DNA from: Actinophytocola sp049647105
GTDB lineage: Bacteria; Actinomycetota; Actinomycetes; Mycobacteriales; Pseudonocardiaceae
Length of the DNA: 64,000 bases
Assembly: GCF_049647105.1 (NCBI RefSeq)
Contig: NZ_JBARWZ010000254.1
Span: 16,779-80,778 of the forward strand
Reading direction: 5' to 3'
The notes below the pieces were generated by a model, which saw only the letters and a list, made by a program, of their open reading frames with translations, made no database searches and was not told the origin of the DNA. The translations under genes were made by a program, and so were the position numbers. The stretch's first letter is position 1, and every line of letters starts with the position of its first letter. This document shows positions 8,208-16,366 of this stretch, one piece after another.

Positions 8208-9002
8208 CTAGCTCGAGACCTCCCGCAGCTCGTGTTCCAGCGCCTCCAGTTCGGAGCCGCCTGCCATCTGACGGGTCAGCTCCTCGATGGTGATCTCCGA
8301 CTTCTCGGACGAGCCGAGGCTGGCGCCGCGCTTGAGCAGCAGGAACCGGTTGCCGACGGGGTAGGCGTGGTGCGGGTTGTGGGTGATCAGCACGACGCCG
8401 AGCCCCCGGTCCCGCGCCTGCGCCACGTACCGCAGCACCACCCCGGACTGCTTCACGCCGAGCGCGGCGGTCGGCTCGTCGAGGATCAGCACCTTCGCGC
8501 CGAAGTGGATGGCGCGGGCGATCGCCACGCACTGCCGCTCACCGCCGGACAGCGTGCCGACCGGCTGCTCGACGTCCCGCAGGTCGATGCCCATGTCCGC
8601 GAGCGCTTCCCTGGCGATCTGCCTGCCGCGCCCGCGGTCGAGCCGCTGGAGTGGCCCGACGCCGACGGTCGGCTCGGAGCCGAGGAAGAAGTTCCGCCAC
8701 ACCGACATCAGCGGCACGACCGCCAGGTCCTGGTAGACGGTCGCGATCCCGGCGTCCAGTGCGTCGCGGGGCGAGGTGAACCGGGTCTCCTCGCCGTTCA
8801 CGAGGAGCCGCCCCCGGTCGTGCTGGTGCACCCCGGCAAGAATCTTGATCAGCGTCGACTTGCCGGCACCGTTGTCGCCGAGCACACAGGTCACCTCACC
8901 CGCGTTGACCACCGTCGACACGTCCCGCAGTGCGATCACGCTGCCGTAGTTCTTGCCGATCCCGTCGACCTCGATCAGTGGAGCGGTCGGTGTTGTCGTC
9001 AT
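8208..9002 (-). CDS. Sugar (CUT2-type) ABC transporter ATPase
   Basis: 264 residues, a single nucleotide-binding domain: Walker A GDNGAGKST (42-50), signature LSGGERQ, Walker B VLILDEPTAAL and H-loop LITHNPHH. Most CUT2 ATPases (RbsA, MglA) are tandem duplications of about 500 residues; this is the single-domain FrcA-like form. The ATG overlaps the permease stop as ATGA. It should energise import of the sugar or inositol handled by the neighbouring Iol enzymes. Confidence 0.9.
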   Translation of the reverse strand: MTTTPTAPLIEVDGIGKNYGSVIALRDVSTVVNAGEVTCVLGDNGAGKSTLIKILAGVHQHDRGRLLVNGEETRFTSPRDALDAGIATVYQDLAVVPLMSVWRNFFLGSEPTVGVGPLQRLDRGRGRQIAREALADMGIDLRDVEQPVGTLSGGERQCVAIARAIHFGAKVLILDEPTAALGVKQSGVVLRYVAQARDRGLGVVLITHNPHHAYPVGNRFLLLKRGASLGSSEKSEITIEELTRQMAGGSELEALEHELREVSS

Positions 9003-10027
9003 CGCCGGACCCTTTCCGCTCGACGCCGGAAGGTGTTGTTCACCAGCACCGCGCCGAGCAGCATGATGCCGAGGAAGAGCATGAACCAGTCGGAGTTCCA
9101 GTTCGCGAACACGATGCCCTGACGGGCCATGCCGAAGATCAGCGCGCCGATGGCGGCGCCGAGTGCCGAGCCGAACCCGCCGGTCAGCAGGCAGCCGCCG
9201 ATCACGGCCGCGATGATGTACTGGAACTCGAGGCCGATGCCCTCGTTGGCCTGCGCGGTCGTGTAGCGCAGGATGTTGATCGAGCCGACCAGCCACGCGG
9301 CGGTCGCGGTCGTCATGAACAGCAGGATCTTCGTGCGGGCCACCGGCACGCCGACCGCCCGTGCGCTGGGCGCCGAGCCGCCGACCGCGAAGATCCAGTT
9401 GCCGAACTTCGTGCGCACCAGCAGGTACCCGGCCAGCGCGGCGAACCCGAGCCACCAGATGATCGAGATCCGGAACGACGTGCCGCCGATGTCGAACGTG
9501 GACGCGAAGACGAACCCCGCCGACTCGTAGCCGTCGGCGCTGCGCATCCCGGACACCTGCACGCTGTTCGTCACCAGACGGGTGACACCCAGGTTCAGGC
9601 CCTGCAACGCGAGGAAGGTGCCGAGCGTGACGATGAAGCTCGGCAGCCCGGTCCGCACGACGAGCCACCCGTTGAGCGCGCCGACGCCGAGCGCGAAGAT
9701 CAGCGAGAGCAGCAGCGCCAGCCACACGTTGAGGCCGACCTGTGTCGCGAAGATGGCCGTGACCAGTGCTGTCGACGCGGTCATCACACCGGCCGACAGG
9801 TCGAACTCGCCGCCGATCATCAGCAGCGCCACCGCGACCGCCATGATCCCGAGCGTCGCCGAGTCGTCCAGCCAGGTGGCGACGCCGCCCATGGTGAGGA
9901 ACTTGTCGGTCACGATCGAGAAGAACAGGAACACCACCAGCGCACCGAGCAGAGCGCCGATCTCGGGCCGGACGACCGCCCGCTGCACAAGGTGGTTCTG
10001 AGCCACCCGCTCATCCACGGCGGTCAT
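8999..10027 (-). CDS. Sugar (CUT2-type) ABC transporter permease
   Basis: 342 residues with about ten hydrophobic segments of the RbsC/BPD_transp_2 type. The family block GGEFDLSAGVM (a variant of GGIDLSVG) and the EAA-like cytoplasmic region GGSAPSARAVGVPVARTKI are visible. It overlaps both neighbours by 4 nt (ATGA), so transporter stoichiometry is probably coupled at translation. It forms the membrane channel of the operon's importer. Confidence 0.9.
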   Translation of the reverse strand: MTAVDERVAQNHLVQRAVVRPEIGALLGALVVFLFFSIVTDKFLTMGGVATWLDDSATLGIMAVAVALLMIGGEFDLSAGVMTASTALVTAIFATQVGLNVWLALLLSLIFALGVGALNGWLVVRTGLPSFIVTLGTFLALQGLNLGVTRLVTNSVQVSGMRSADGYESAGFVFASTFDIGGTSFRISIIWWLGFAALAGYLLVRTKFGNWIFAVGGSAPSARAVGVPVARTKILLFMTTATAAWLVGSINILRYTTAQANEGIGLEFQYIIAAVIGGCLLTGGFGSALGAAIGALIFGMARQGIVFANWNSDWFMLFLGIMLLGAVLVNNTFRRRAERVRR

Positions 10028-11022
10028 CGGGTGCCTCGCTCGGTGTAGGTCTCGACCTGGTCGGCGTTCGACTCGTCGACGAATCCCGGCCCGGTGAACA
10101 CCGGCTGCCCGCCGCCGAGGGTGTTGCCGTTCTCGCGGTACAGCTTCAGCATCACGATCGGCACGTAGCCCTGCTGGTACTGCTGCTGGTCCACGGCGAA
10201 CAGGATCCTGCCCTCCTGGATGGACTTGACGACGTCGGTGTTGAGGTCGAACGTGGCGACCTCGGCGGAGGAGCCCGCCGCGTCCGCCGCGGCGACCGCA
10301 CGGTCGGCGACCTGCGAGTTCAGCGTCAGCACGCCGTCGATCGACGGATCCGTCTGCAGCGCGCCACGCATGCGGGCCTCCGCGTCGGTCGGGTTGGCGA
10401 CGTCGACCTGCAGGTTCGTGACGTTCCCGCCAAAGCCTTCCTTCGCACCGGCGCAGCGGTCGTTGAGGCCGGAGTTGCCCGCCTCGTGGATCACGCAGAG
10501 GAGCTTCTTCTTGCCCTCGTCCTTGAGCCGCTTGCCCGCGGCCTCGCCCGCGACCGTCTCGTCCTGGCCGACGTGCGTGATCGCGCCGAACTCGACACTG
10601 CGGTCGGCGCCCGAGTTGATCGTGATCACCGGGATGCCCGCGCGGACGGCGGCCTCGATGGACGACTTGAGCGCGTCCGGGTTCGCCATCGACACCACGA
10701 GGCCGGTCTTCCCTTGCGCCACGGCGTTGTCGATGAGCTTGGACTGCGCGGCCGCGTCGCCGTCGGCGAGGTAGCTGACCTTCACGCCGAGGTCGCGCGC
10801 GGCGTCCTGCGCGCCGTTCTGCACCACGCTCCAGAAGGCGTCGCCCTCGCTGCCGTGGGTGATCACCGCGAAGTCGAGCGGTGCGGTGGAGTCCACGCCC
10901 CCGCTGTCGGGGGCCGGCTCTTCCTGGCCGGTGTCCGCTGACGGCCCGGTGCACGCGGCGAGCAGGAAGGCCGCGGCGGCCGGCCATAGCGCTCGTCGTG
11001 CCCGGGCGGAGGTCCTCGACAT
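10024..11022 (-). CDS. Sugar/inositol-binding lipoprotein of the ABC transporter
   Basis: 332 residues with a basic N-terminus, hydrophobic h-region and lipobox LAAC (ALWPAAAAFLLAACTG), so membrane-anchored after cleavage. The mature part is a type I periplasmic-binding fold of the RbsB/XylF kind (LDFAVITHGSEGDAFWSVV, then PVITINSGADRS). The neighbouring genes point to inositol or a derivative as ligand; this is inferred from context. The gene ends in an ATGA overlap with the permease and starts 18 nt after iolE. Confidence 0.85.
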   Translation of the reverse strand: MSRTSARARRALWPAAAAFLLAACTGPSADTGQEEPAPDSGGVDSTAPLDFAVITHGSEGDAFWSVVQNGAQDAARDLGVKVSYLADGDAAAQSKLIDNAVAQGKTGLVVSMANPDALKSSIEAAVRAGIPVITINSGADRSVEFGAITHVGQDETVAGEAAGKRLKDEGKKKLLCVIHEAGNSGLNDRCAGAKEGFGGNVTNLQVDVANPTDAEARMRGALQTDPSIDGVLTLNSQVADRAVAAADAAGSSAEVATFDLNTDVVKSIQEGRILFAVDQQQYQQGYVPIVMLKLYRENGNTLGGGQPVFTGPGFVDESNADQVETYTERGTR

Positions 11023-11040
11023 CGTTGTCTTATCTCCTGT

Positions 11041-11910
11041 CTAGGCGGTCATGAGTCGATCCAGATGATCCAGGCTCTGTTTGGTGTGGGTGCGCGGCAG
11101 GGGGTCCTTCGCCGGGTCGTCCGGAAGGGAGGTGTCCTGCTCCAGCACGTACCAGCCGTCGTAGTCGTTGTCCCGCAACAGTTTCAGCATGGCCGGCAGG
11201 TCGACGTCGCCCGCGCCCAACGGCACGTAGATGCCGTCCTTGACGGCCTGTGTGTAGGTGATGGCGCCCGTCCGCACCTGCTCGGCGAGGTCCTCGCGGA
11301 CGTCCTTGAGGTGCACGTGCCCGACGCGCCTCGGGTGGCGGCGCACGAGGTCGACCGGGTCGGTGCCGCCGATCAGCAGGTGCCCGGTGTCGACGCACAG
11401 CAGCAGTTCTGAGTCGTGCACGAACCGCTCGACCTCGGCGTAGGTCTCGACGTGCGTGCCGACGTGCGGATGCAGCACGGTCCGCAGCCCGAGTCCGGCG
11501 GCACGTTCCGCGATGTGCGCGGCCGTGTCGACCAGCGTCGCCCATTCCTTGTCGGACAGTGCGGGCCGCTCGTCATAGCCGTCGAGCCCGGTCGCGGCGG
11601 CGAGCACCAGCACCTCGCCCCCCGCCCCGGCCAGCAGCTCCGCGACCGCCATCGCATCGTCCACAGTGGCCTCGTCGACGCTGTGCAGTGCGGATGCGAA
11701 GAACCCGCCCACGAGGCCGAGTCCGTGCGAGTCCAGCAGCGCGACCAGGTCCGGCACCTCGGTCGGCAGGTAACCCGGCGGGCCAAGTTCGGTCGCGGCG
11801 ATGCCGAGAGCGGCCATCTCCCCGAGCACCGTCGCCCTCGGCAACACCCGGCCCCAGCCCGGCACTTCGCAGACACCCCAGGAGATCGGTGCCGCCGCGA
11901 CCTTCGTCAT
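11041..11910 (-). CDS. iolE: IolE-like inosose dehydratase (sugar isomerase/epimerase family)
   Basis: 289-residue AP-endonuclease-2-type TIM barrel. The N-terminus APISWGVCEVPGWG matches the IolE/inosose-dehydratase pattern (APISWG). Metal-site blocks are visible: TVLHPHVGTHVET, LLLCVDTGHLLIGG, VGHVHLKDV and WYVLEQD. It would dehydrate 2-keto-myo-inositol to the diketo compound used by IolD. The ATG chosen overlaps the upstream stop as ATGA; an ATG four codons earlier (MEHSM) is possible. Another keto-sugar epimerase role is the main alternative. Confidence 0.82.
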   Translation of the reverse strand: MTKVAAAPISWGVCEVPGWGRVLPRATVLGEMAALGIAATELGPPGYLPTEVPDLVALLDSHGLGLVGGFFASALHSVDEATVDDAMAVAELLAGAGGEVLVLAAATGLDGYDERPALSDKEWATLVDTAAHIAERAAGLGLRTVLHPHVGTHVETYAEVERFVHDSELLLCVDTGHLLIGGTDPVDLVRRHPRRVGHVHLKDVREDLAEQVRTGAITYTQAVKDGIYVPLGAGDVDLPAMLKLLRDNDYDGWYVLEQDTSLPDDPAKDPLPRTHTKQSLDHLDRLMTA

Positions 11911-12884
11911 GCTGTGCTCCATTGATGAGTCCGCACCGGTTTCCCGCCGCGGCGAGACTGGTCGCACGCGTCCGCGAGCCGGAGGCTGACGAGGCTGTCC
12001 CTGGCGGGCGACGGGTTGTCCGCGCGGCCGGCGAGCACGTCGGTGAACACCCGCATCTCGTTGCGGTAGGCGTGGCTGAACCGGTCGGGGAAGCCGGAGT
12101 AGGCGTCCGTGACGCCGTTCAGGGGAGTGCGCTCGTCCAGGCCGACCGCCACCGAGTCCCGTGCGCCGAGTACCTCGATGCGGTGGTCGTAGCCGAGCGG
12201 GTCGTGCCGCCCGCCGGTCAGCACCGCGTGCGCGCCGCCGGCGAACTTCAGCAGCACCACCGCGTTGTCCACGTCGTCGGCGGCCGCGAACGCCTCGTCG
12301 ACGAGCACCGAGCCGGACGCGTACACCTCCACCACCGGCTCGCCGACCAGCCACGGCACGGCGTCGAGGTCGTGGATTAGCAGGTCACGGAAGATGCCGC
12401 CGGAGCCGGGGAGGTAGGAGAAGTCCGGCGGCTGCGCGTCGAAACCGGTGGCACGCACCTGGTAGACCGCGCCCAGCTCACCGGCACCGATGCGGCGGTG
12501 CAGCTCGACCATCGCCGGGTCGAACCGTCGCTGGAACCCGACCAGCACCGGCACCGACGCCGCCTCGATCTCCGTGACCAGCGCGGCCATCGCGGCCAGG
12601 TCGGCGGCGATCGGCTTCTCGCACAACACCGGTCTCCCGGCCGCGAGACACGCGCGGACCAGGACCGGGTGTGTGTCGGTCGGGGTGGCGACGAGAACGC
12701 CGTCGCTCTGCTCAAGGAGGTCGGCCAGTTCCGGCACCGCGCGGGACTTGGGCAGCGTGGCCGCCCGATCGGCGCGCCCGGCGATCGGGTCGTAGAGCAG
12801 GACCTCGTCCACCTGGGACAACGCGGCGAGGTTCGCCGCGTGCATGGTCCCGATCCGCCCGACACCCGCCACGCCGATCCGCAT
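11907..12884 (-). CDS. iolG: Gfo/Idh/MocA oxidoreductase, probable inositol 2-dehydrogenase
   Basis: 325 residues: N-terminal Rossmann fold (MRIGVAGVGRIGTMHAANL), the family signature PVLCEKPI, and the catalytic histidine region GGIFRDLLIHDLDAVPWLVG. It is the first gene of the iol operon and would oxidise myo-inositol (or an isomer) to the inosose used by IolE. A palindromic LacI-type operator lies just upstream of the start. The exact polyol is inferred from the presence of IolE and IolD. Confidence 0.85.
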   Translation of the reverse strand: MRIGVAGVGRIGTMHAANLAALSQVDEVLLYDPIAGRADRAATLPKSRAVPELADLLEQSDGVLVATPTDTHPVLVRACLAAGRPVLCEKPIAADLAAMAALVTEIEAASVPVLVGFQRRFDPAMVELHRRIGAGELGAVYQVRATGFDAQPPDFSYLPGSGGIFRDLLIHDLDAVPWLVGEPVVEVYASGSVLVDEAFAAADDVDNAVVLLKFAGGAHAVLTGGRHDPLGYDHRIEVLGARDSVAVGLDERTPLNGVTDAYSGFPDRFSHAYRNEMRVFTDVLAGRADNPSPARDSLVSLRLADACDQSRRGGKPVRTHQWSTA

Positions 12885-12897
12885 ACTGCTCCTTGCG

Positions 12898-12911
12898 TTG
12901 GAGCGCTCTAA
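12898..12911. promoter_or_regulatory. LacI-family operator between iolG and its regulator
   Basis: TTGGAGCGCTCTAA is a palindrome with one mismatched pair and a central CG, the classic form of LacI/GalR operators. It sits 14 bp from the iolG start and 49 bp from the regulator start, so it can control both directions. Confidence 0.75.
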
Positions 12912-12960
12912 TCCGCCTATCCTGTAATGGCCGTCACATCAGTGTCAAGGAGGTCCCCCG

Positions 12961-13941
12961 TTGGCCCGCCCCACCATGGAGGACGTCGCGGCGCGGGCCG
13001 GCGTGTCCCGGGCGCTGGTGTCGCTGGTGATGCGCGGGTCGCCGAAGGTGAGCGCGGCCCGGCGCACGGCGGTGCTCGAGGCGGCGGCGGCGCTGGGGTA
13101 CTCGCCGCACGCGATGGCAAGGTCGCTGGCGTCGCGGACCTCGCACGTGCTTGGCGTGATGGTGTCCGATCTGCACAACCCGTTCTGGGCCGAGGTGGTC
13201 GACGGCCTCGACGGTCATGCCAGAGCAGCCGGGTTCGAGCTGGTGATCAACACGGGCGGGCGGAGCCCAGCGCGGGAACAGCAGGCACTGCGGTCGCTGA
13301 CGTCGTTCCGGCCCGCCGGGATCGCGTTGCTTGGACCGGTGGTGCCGTCGTCGGCGATCACGACCGCGGCGGACATCCCTCTGGTGCTGGTGTCCCGATC
13401 ATCCCGATTGTCCACAGTGGACACAGTGAATGACGACGGCAGAACCGGCTGCGCGCTGGCCGTCGACCACCTGGTGGCACTGGGCCACCGCGACATCGTC
13501 CACATCGACGGCGGCACCGGCTCGCAGGCGGCCCCCCGGCGCACGGGTTACCGGCTGGCCATGACCCGCCACGGGCTGGCGCCCCGCGTGGTCCGCGGCG
13601 AGTTCACGGAAGCCGCGGGCGCCGCGGCGATCCGGGAGCTGCGAAGACCGTTCACCGCGGTGATCGCGGCGAACGACCTGAACGCGGTCGGGGTGCTGTC
13701 CGCGCTCGCGGAGGCGGGGCTGCGTGTGCCGGAGGACGTGTCGGTGGTGGGGTACGACAACACGTGGCTCGCGGCGCTGCGGCACATCGGCCTCACGACG
13801 ATCGACCAGCCCCGCGACGAGATGGGCAGGCTGGCGGCATCCGCGCTGATCTCCCGGGTACGCGGCGAACGAACCGAACCTGCGCGGCTGGTGGTGCGGC
13901 CGACACTGGTCATCCGCGCCACGACTGGTCCGCCGCCGTGA
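12961..13941 (+). CDS. LacI-family transcriptional regulator of the iol operon
   Basis: 326 residues. The N-terminal helix-turn-helix (TMEDVAARAGVSRALVSLVM) and hinge helix region (YSPHAMARSLASRTS) are followed by a periplasmic-binding-like effector domain ending with the usual DVSVVGYDNTWLAALRHIGL block. The start is TTG with a strong AAGGAGG 7 nt upstream. It is divergent from the iol operon across the palindromic operator, so it is very likely its inducer-responsive repressor. Confidence 0.88.
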   Translation: MARPTMEDVAARAGVSRALVSLVMRGSPKVSAARRTAVLEAAAALGYSPHAMARSLASRTSHVLGVMVSDLHNPFWAEVVDGLDGHARAAGFELVINTGGRSPAREQQALRSLTSFRPAGIALLGPVVPSSAITTAADIPLVLVSRSSRLSTVDTVNDDGRTGCALAVDHLVALGHRDIVHIDGGTGSQAAPRRTGYRLAMTRHGLAPRVVRGEFTEAAGAAAIRELRRPFTAVIAANDLNAVGVLSALAEAGLRVPEDVSVVGYDNTWLAALRHIGLTTIDQPRDEMGRLAASALISRVRGERTEPARLVVRPTLVIRATTGPPP

Positions 13942-13980
13942 CGGCGGCCTCCGGCGGCGGAGACGTTGGGTCGCACCCCA

Positions 13981-14039
13981 ACAGCCCCGCCTGGCCAATC
14001 GTTTCCGCGAGAGGAAACGATCCGGCAAGACGGGGCTGT
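13981..14039. terminator. Nested hairpin, bidirectional terminator
   Basis: Outer arms ACAGCCCCG/CGGGGCTGT (9 bp) enclose an inner perfect hairpin ATCGTTTCC-GCGAGA-GGAAACGAT. It lies between the convergent LacI regulator and RCC1 gene and can serve both strands. Confidence 0.7.
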
Positions 14040-14071
14040 CGCACACTCCACTTCGAACAACGCTCGTGGAC

Positions 14072-15829
14072 TCAGCAGAGGATGATCAGGCCGGTGATGA
14101 CCAGGCAGTTGGCGCTGTCGAAGTCGTTGGCCGGGTTGGGGTCGTTGGGGGCGCTGGTGATGCGTTGGGCTCCCGCGTTGAGGGGGAGCCCGATGGTGAG
14201 GGTGGAGATGTTGGCGCGGAAGGTGAAGTTGGTGCTGGCGCTGGCGGCCAGGGCGCCGACCGGGCAGCTGACCTGTTTGAGGGTGCCGTTGTAGGTGCAG
14301 GATCCGAGGTTGGTCACCGAGGTGGTGGCGGACGGGACGGCGGTGACGACGGTGGCCGAGGACAGTGCGTCAGGGCCGGTGTTGGTGACGCCGACCGTGT
14401 AGTTGATTCTGGGTTGCAGGAGCACCGCCGCGGCGGACAACGTGACGGCCAGGTCGGCCTCGTCGACCGGCGGGGGTGTGGTCACCCGGATCGCGTGCGA
14501 GACGAAGTCGCCTGCGGTGAGGGTGCCGACCAGGTCGAGGAACTGACCGCAGGGCGCGGTCTGACCGGGTGCGCAGACCTGCACCGGGACGGTGCGGTTG
14601 GTGGTCGTCCCGTCGCCGAGTTGCCCTGAGCCGTTGCCGCCCCAGCCGACCAGGGTGTCGTCGATGCGGGCGAGGGTGTGGACCGTGCCCATGCTGATCT
14701 CCTCGACGCCCATCAGCAGGTTGGCGCACGGGGCACTCTGCCCGACCGCACACACCCGCACCGGAATCGTGCTGTCGGTGGTGGTGCCGTCGCCGAGCCG
14801 TCCGCTGGAGTTGCCGCCCCAGCTGCGCACGGTTCCGTCGGCCAGGACGGCGGCGCTGGAAAACGAGCCGGCGCTGACCTGGATGATGGTGGACAGGCCC
14901 GTGCCGCAGCCGGTTTCGGAGCACACGTCGCCGGGGGTGCTCCGGCTGGAGGTGGTGTTGCCGCCCAACTGCCCGTCGTCATTGCGTCCCCACGACAGAG
15001 CGAAGCCGCTGGGCAGCAGGGCAAGCGAGTGCCGCAGACCGCCGTCGATAGCGGTGACGCCGGTCAGTTGCCCACCGCACAGGGAGTCGTCGCACACGGC
15101 GCCCGGCACCGACCGGTTGGTGGTGGAGTTGTCGCCGAGCTGCCCGAAGTCGTTGTGGCCCCAGGCGACGACGGCGCCGCCGGTCACGATCGCCATGCCG
15201 AAGAAGCCGCCTGCCGAGATGGCGGTCACGTCATCGAGGAAGGTCCCGCACGGGGCACTCTGCCCGACCGCACACACCCGCACCGGCACACTCCGGCTGG
15301 TGTTGGTACCGTCGCCGAGCCCGCCGAAGACGTTGTTGCCCCAGGCGACGACGCCGCCGTCAGCCAACAGCGCCAGGCTGAACAAGCTTCCCGCCGAGAT
15401 GGCGGTCACGTCGTCGAGGAATGCCCCGCACGGAGCGCTCTGCCCGACCGCACACACCTGCACCGGAACCGTGCTGCCGGTGGTGGTGCCGTTACCGAGT
15501 TGGCCGCTGCCGTTGCCGCCCCAGGCGTAGACCGACCCGTCGGCCAGCAGCGCGAGGCTGTGGCCGTCCGACGCGTCGGCGACCTGCACCGCGTCGTCGA
15601 GCACGCTGCCGCACGGCGCGGTGCCGCCGGGAGCGCACACCGGCACCGGCACCGACCGGGTGGTGGTCGTGCCATCACCGACATTGCCGCCGAAGTTGAC
15701 GCCCCAGCCGTAGACCTCGCCCGGGTCGGACACCGCCGCCGCCGACGGTGCGCCGGCCACCAACACCACTCCCGACATCAGCACTGCCGCACACCAACCA
15801 GCCAGGGCCCGGCTTCGTTTACCCATCAT
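14072..15829 (-). CDS. Secreted RCC1-repeat beta-propeller with C-terminal DUF11 domain
   Basis: 585 residues. A Sec signal peptide (cleavage near PSAAA, about residue 32) leads into seven RCC1/BNR-like repeats of about 55 residues, each with the core WGxNxxGxLGDGTTT. Every repeat has two cysteines in the same loop: CX7C in five (VCAVGQSAPCG) and CX4C in two (VCDDSLCG, VCSETGCG). The last about 120 residues form a DUF11-like domain (LLQPRINYTVGVTNTGPDAL) ending in a hydrophobic LVITGLIILC. The ATG-ATG start has AGGAG upstream. The number of repeats fits a closed seven-bladed propeller. Ligand and role are unknown. Confidence 0.8.
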   Translation of the reverse strand: MMGKRSRALAGWCAAVLMSGVVLVAGAPSAAAVSDPGEVYGWGVNFGGNVGDGTTTTRSVPVPVCAPGGTAPCGSVLDDAVQVADASDGHSLALLADGSVYAWGGNGSGQLGNGTTTGSTVPVQVCAVGQSAPCGAFLDDVTAISAGSLFSLALLADGGVVAWGNNVFGGLGDGTNTSRSVPVRVCAVGQSAPCGTFLDDVTAISAGGFFGMAIVTGGAVVAWGHNDFGQLGDNSTTNRSVPGAVCDDSLCGGQLTGVTAIDGGLRHSLALLPSGFALSWGRNDDGQLGGNTTSSRSTPGDVCSETGCGTGLSTIIQVSAGSFSSAAVLADGTVRSWGGNSSGRLGDGTTTDSTIPVRVCAVGQSAPCANLLMGVEEISMGTVHTLARIDDTLVGWGGNGSGQLGDGTTTNRTVPVQVCAPGQTAPCGQFLDLVGTLTAGDFVSHAIRVTTPPPVDEADLAVTLSAAAVLLQPRINYTVGVTNTGPDALSSATVVTAVPSATTSVTNLGSCTYNGTLKQVSCPVGALAASASTNFTFRANISTLTIGLPLNAGAQRITSAPNDPNPANDFDSANCLVITGLIILC

Positions 15830-16072
15830 CGAGTGCTCCTCATTCGCACGGAATGGGCGCGGCTCGGATTTCCACCGAAATGTGTGCACACGCCCGAACA
15901 ATCCGCCGAACCGGCGCAACACAATCCAACCTCGGTCCCTTGTCGTCGATGCCAGTCTGACGGCACCGCACAGTCTCCTACCAGGCCACGCGCGCCGACC
16001 AGCCGTCGTGCCGCGCCACGGAACACCATTCGACGGACCGCCCGAATGGGTGAGTGCCGTGCGGCACGCCGG

Positions 16073-16163
16073 TCAGGTGTGAACTCGGCAGAGGGTGATC
16101 AGGCCGGTGACAACGAGACGGTTGGCGATATCGAAATCGTTGGCGGAGCCGGGGTGCCGGGTG
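16073..16163 (-). pseudogene. Decayed 3' end of a second RCC1/DUF11 gene
   Basis: Read on the minus strand this encodes SANDFDIANRLVVTGLITLC, clearly the counterpart of PANDFDSANCLVITGLIILC at the end of the intact RCC1 gene. The nucleotide match to 14072-14135 is obvious, but the stop at the equivalent site is lost and a later one is used, and nothing upstream is open. The rest of this 537-bp gap holds repeat A and unrecognised sequence. It is best explained as the remnant of a tandem duplicate. Confidence 0.7.
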
Positions 16164-16200
16164 TCAAGATCAGGTGAGACGAGACCAGATCCTGAACATT

Positions 16201-16360
16201 GGCCTCCGGCCCCCGGAATCCAACGTAGCGACGGGGACCGACATTCCTCGCGATGGTGGGCTGCGCCTGGGGACAGTCGAGTCCGCTGTGGACAACCCGC
16301 TTTCGCGCGCCGTGGAATGTCGGTCCCCCGCCGTAGGCTCGCAACCGGGGGCCGGAGGCC
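16201..16360. repeat. Dispersed repeat family A, copy 1
   Basis: 160 bp bounded by a perfect 16-bp terminal inverted repeat (GGCCTCCGGCCCCCGG). An inner 15-bp perfect inverted repeat (GGGGACCGACATTCC, 16233-16247, and 16314-16328) lies within. The centre holds TGTGGACAA (16287-16295) and a degenerate partner TGGGGACAG at 16268-16276, exactly 19 bp apart. The right end is 6 bp from the stop codon of the minus-strand SGNH hydrolase gene. Related copies lie at 27806 and 42606, with half copies near 40111-40333. Confidence 0.8.
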
Positions 16361-16366
16361 AAACCG

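Noticed and set aside
8999..10987. A 662-codon minus-strand frame spanning permease and binding-protein genes
   Set aside because: Only its second half is the real permease; the first part is another frame of the binding-protein gene, which has its own lipobox and start.
16201..16360. An insertion sequence or a transposase-linked MITE
   Set aside because: No transposase of matching ends in the window and no target-site duplication seen; called simply a repeat.
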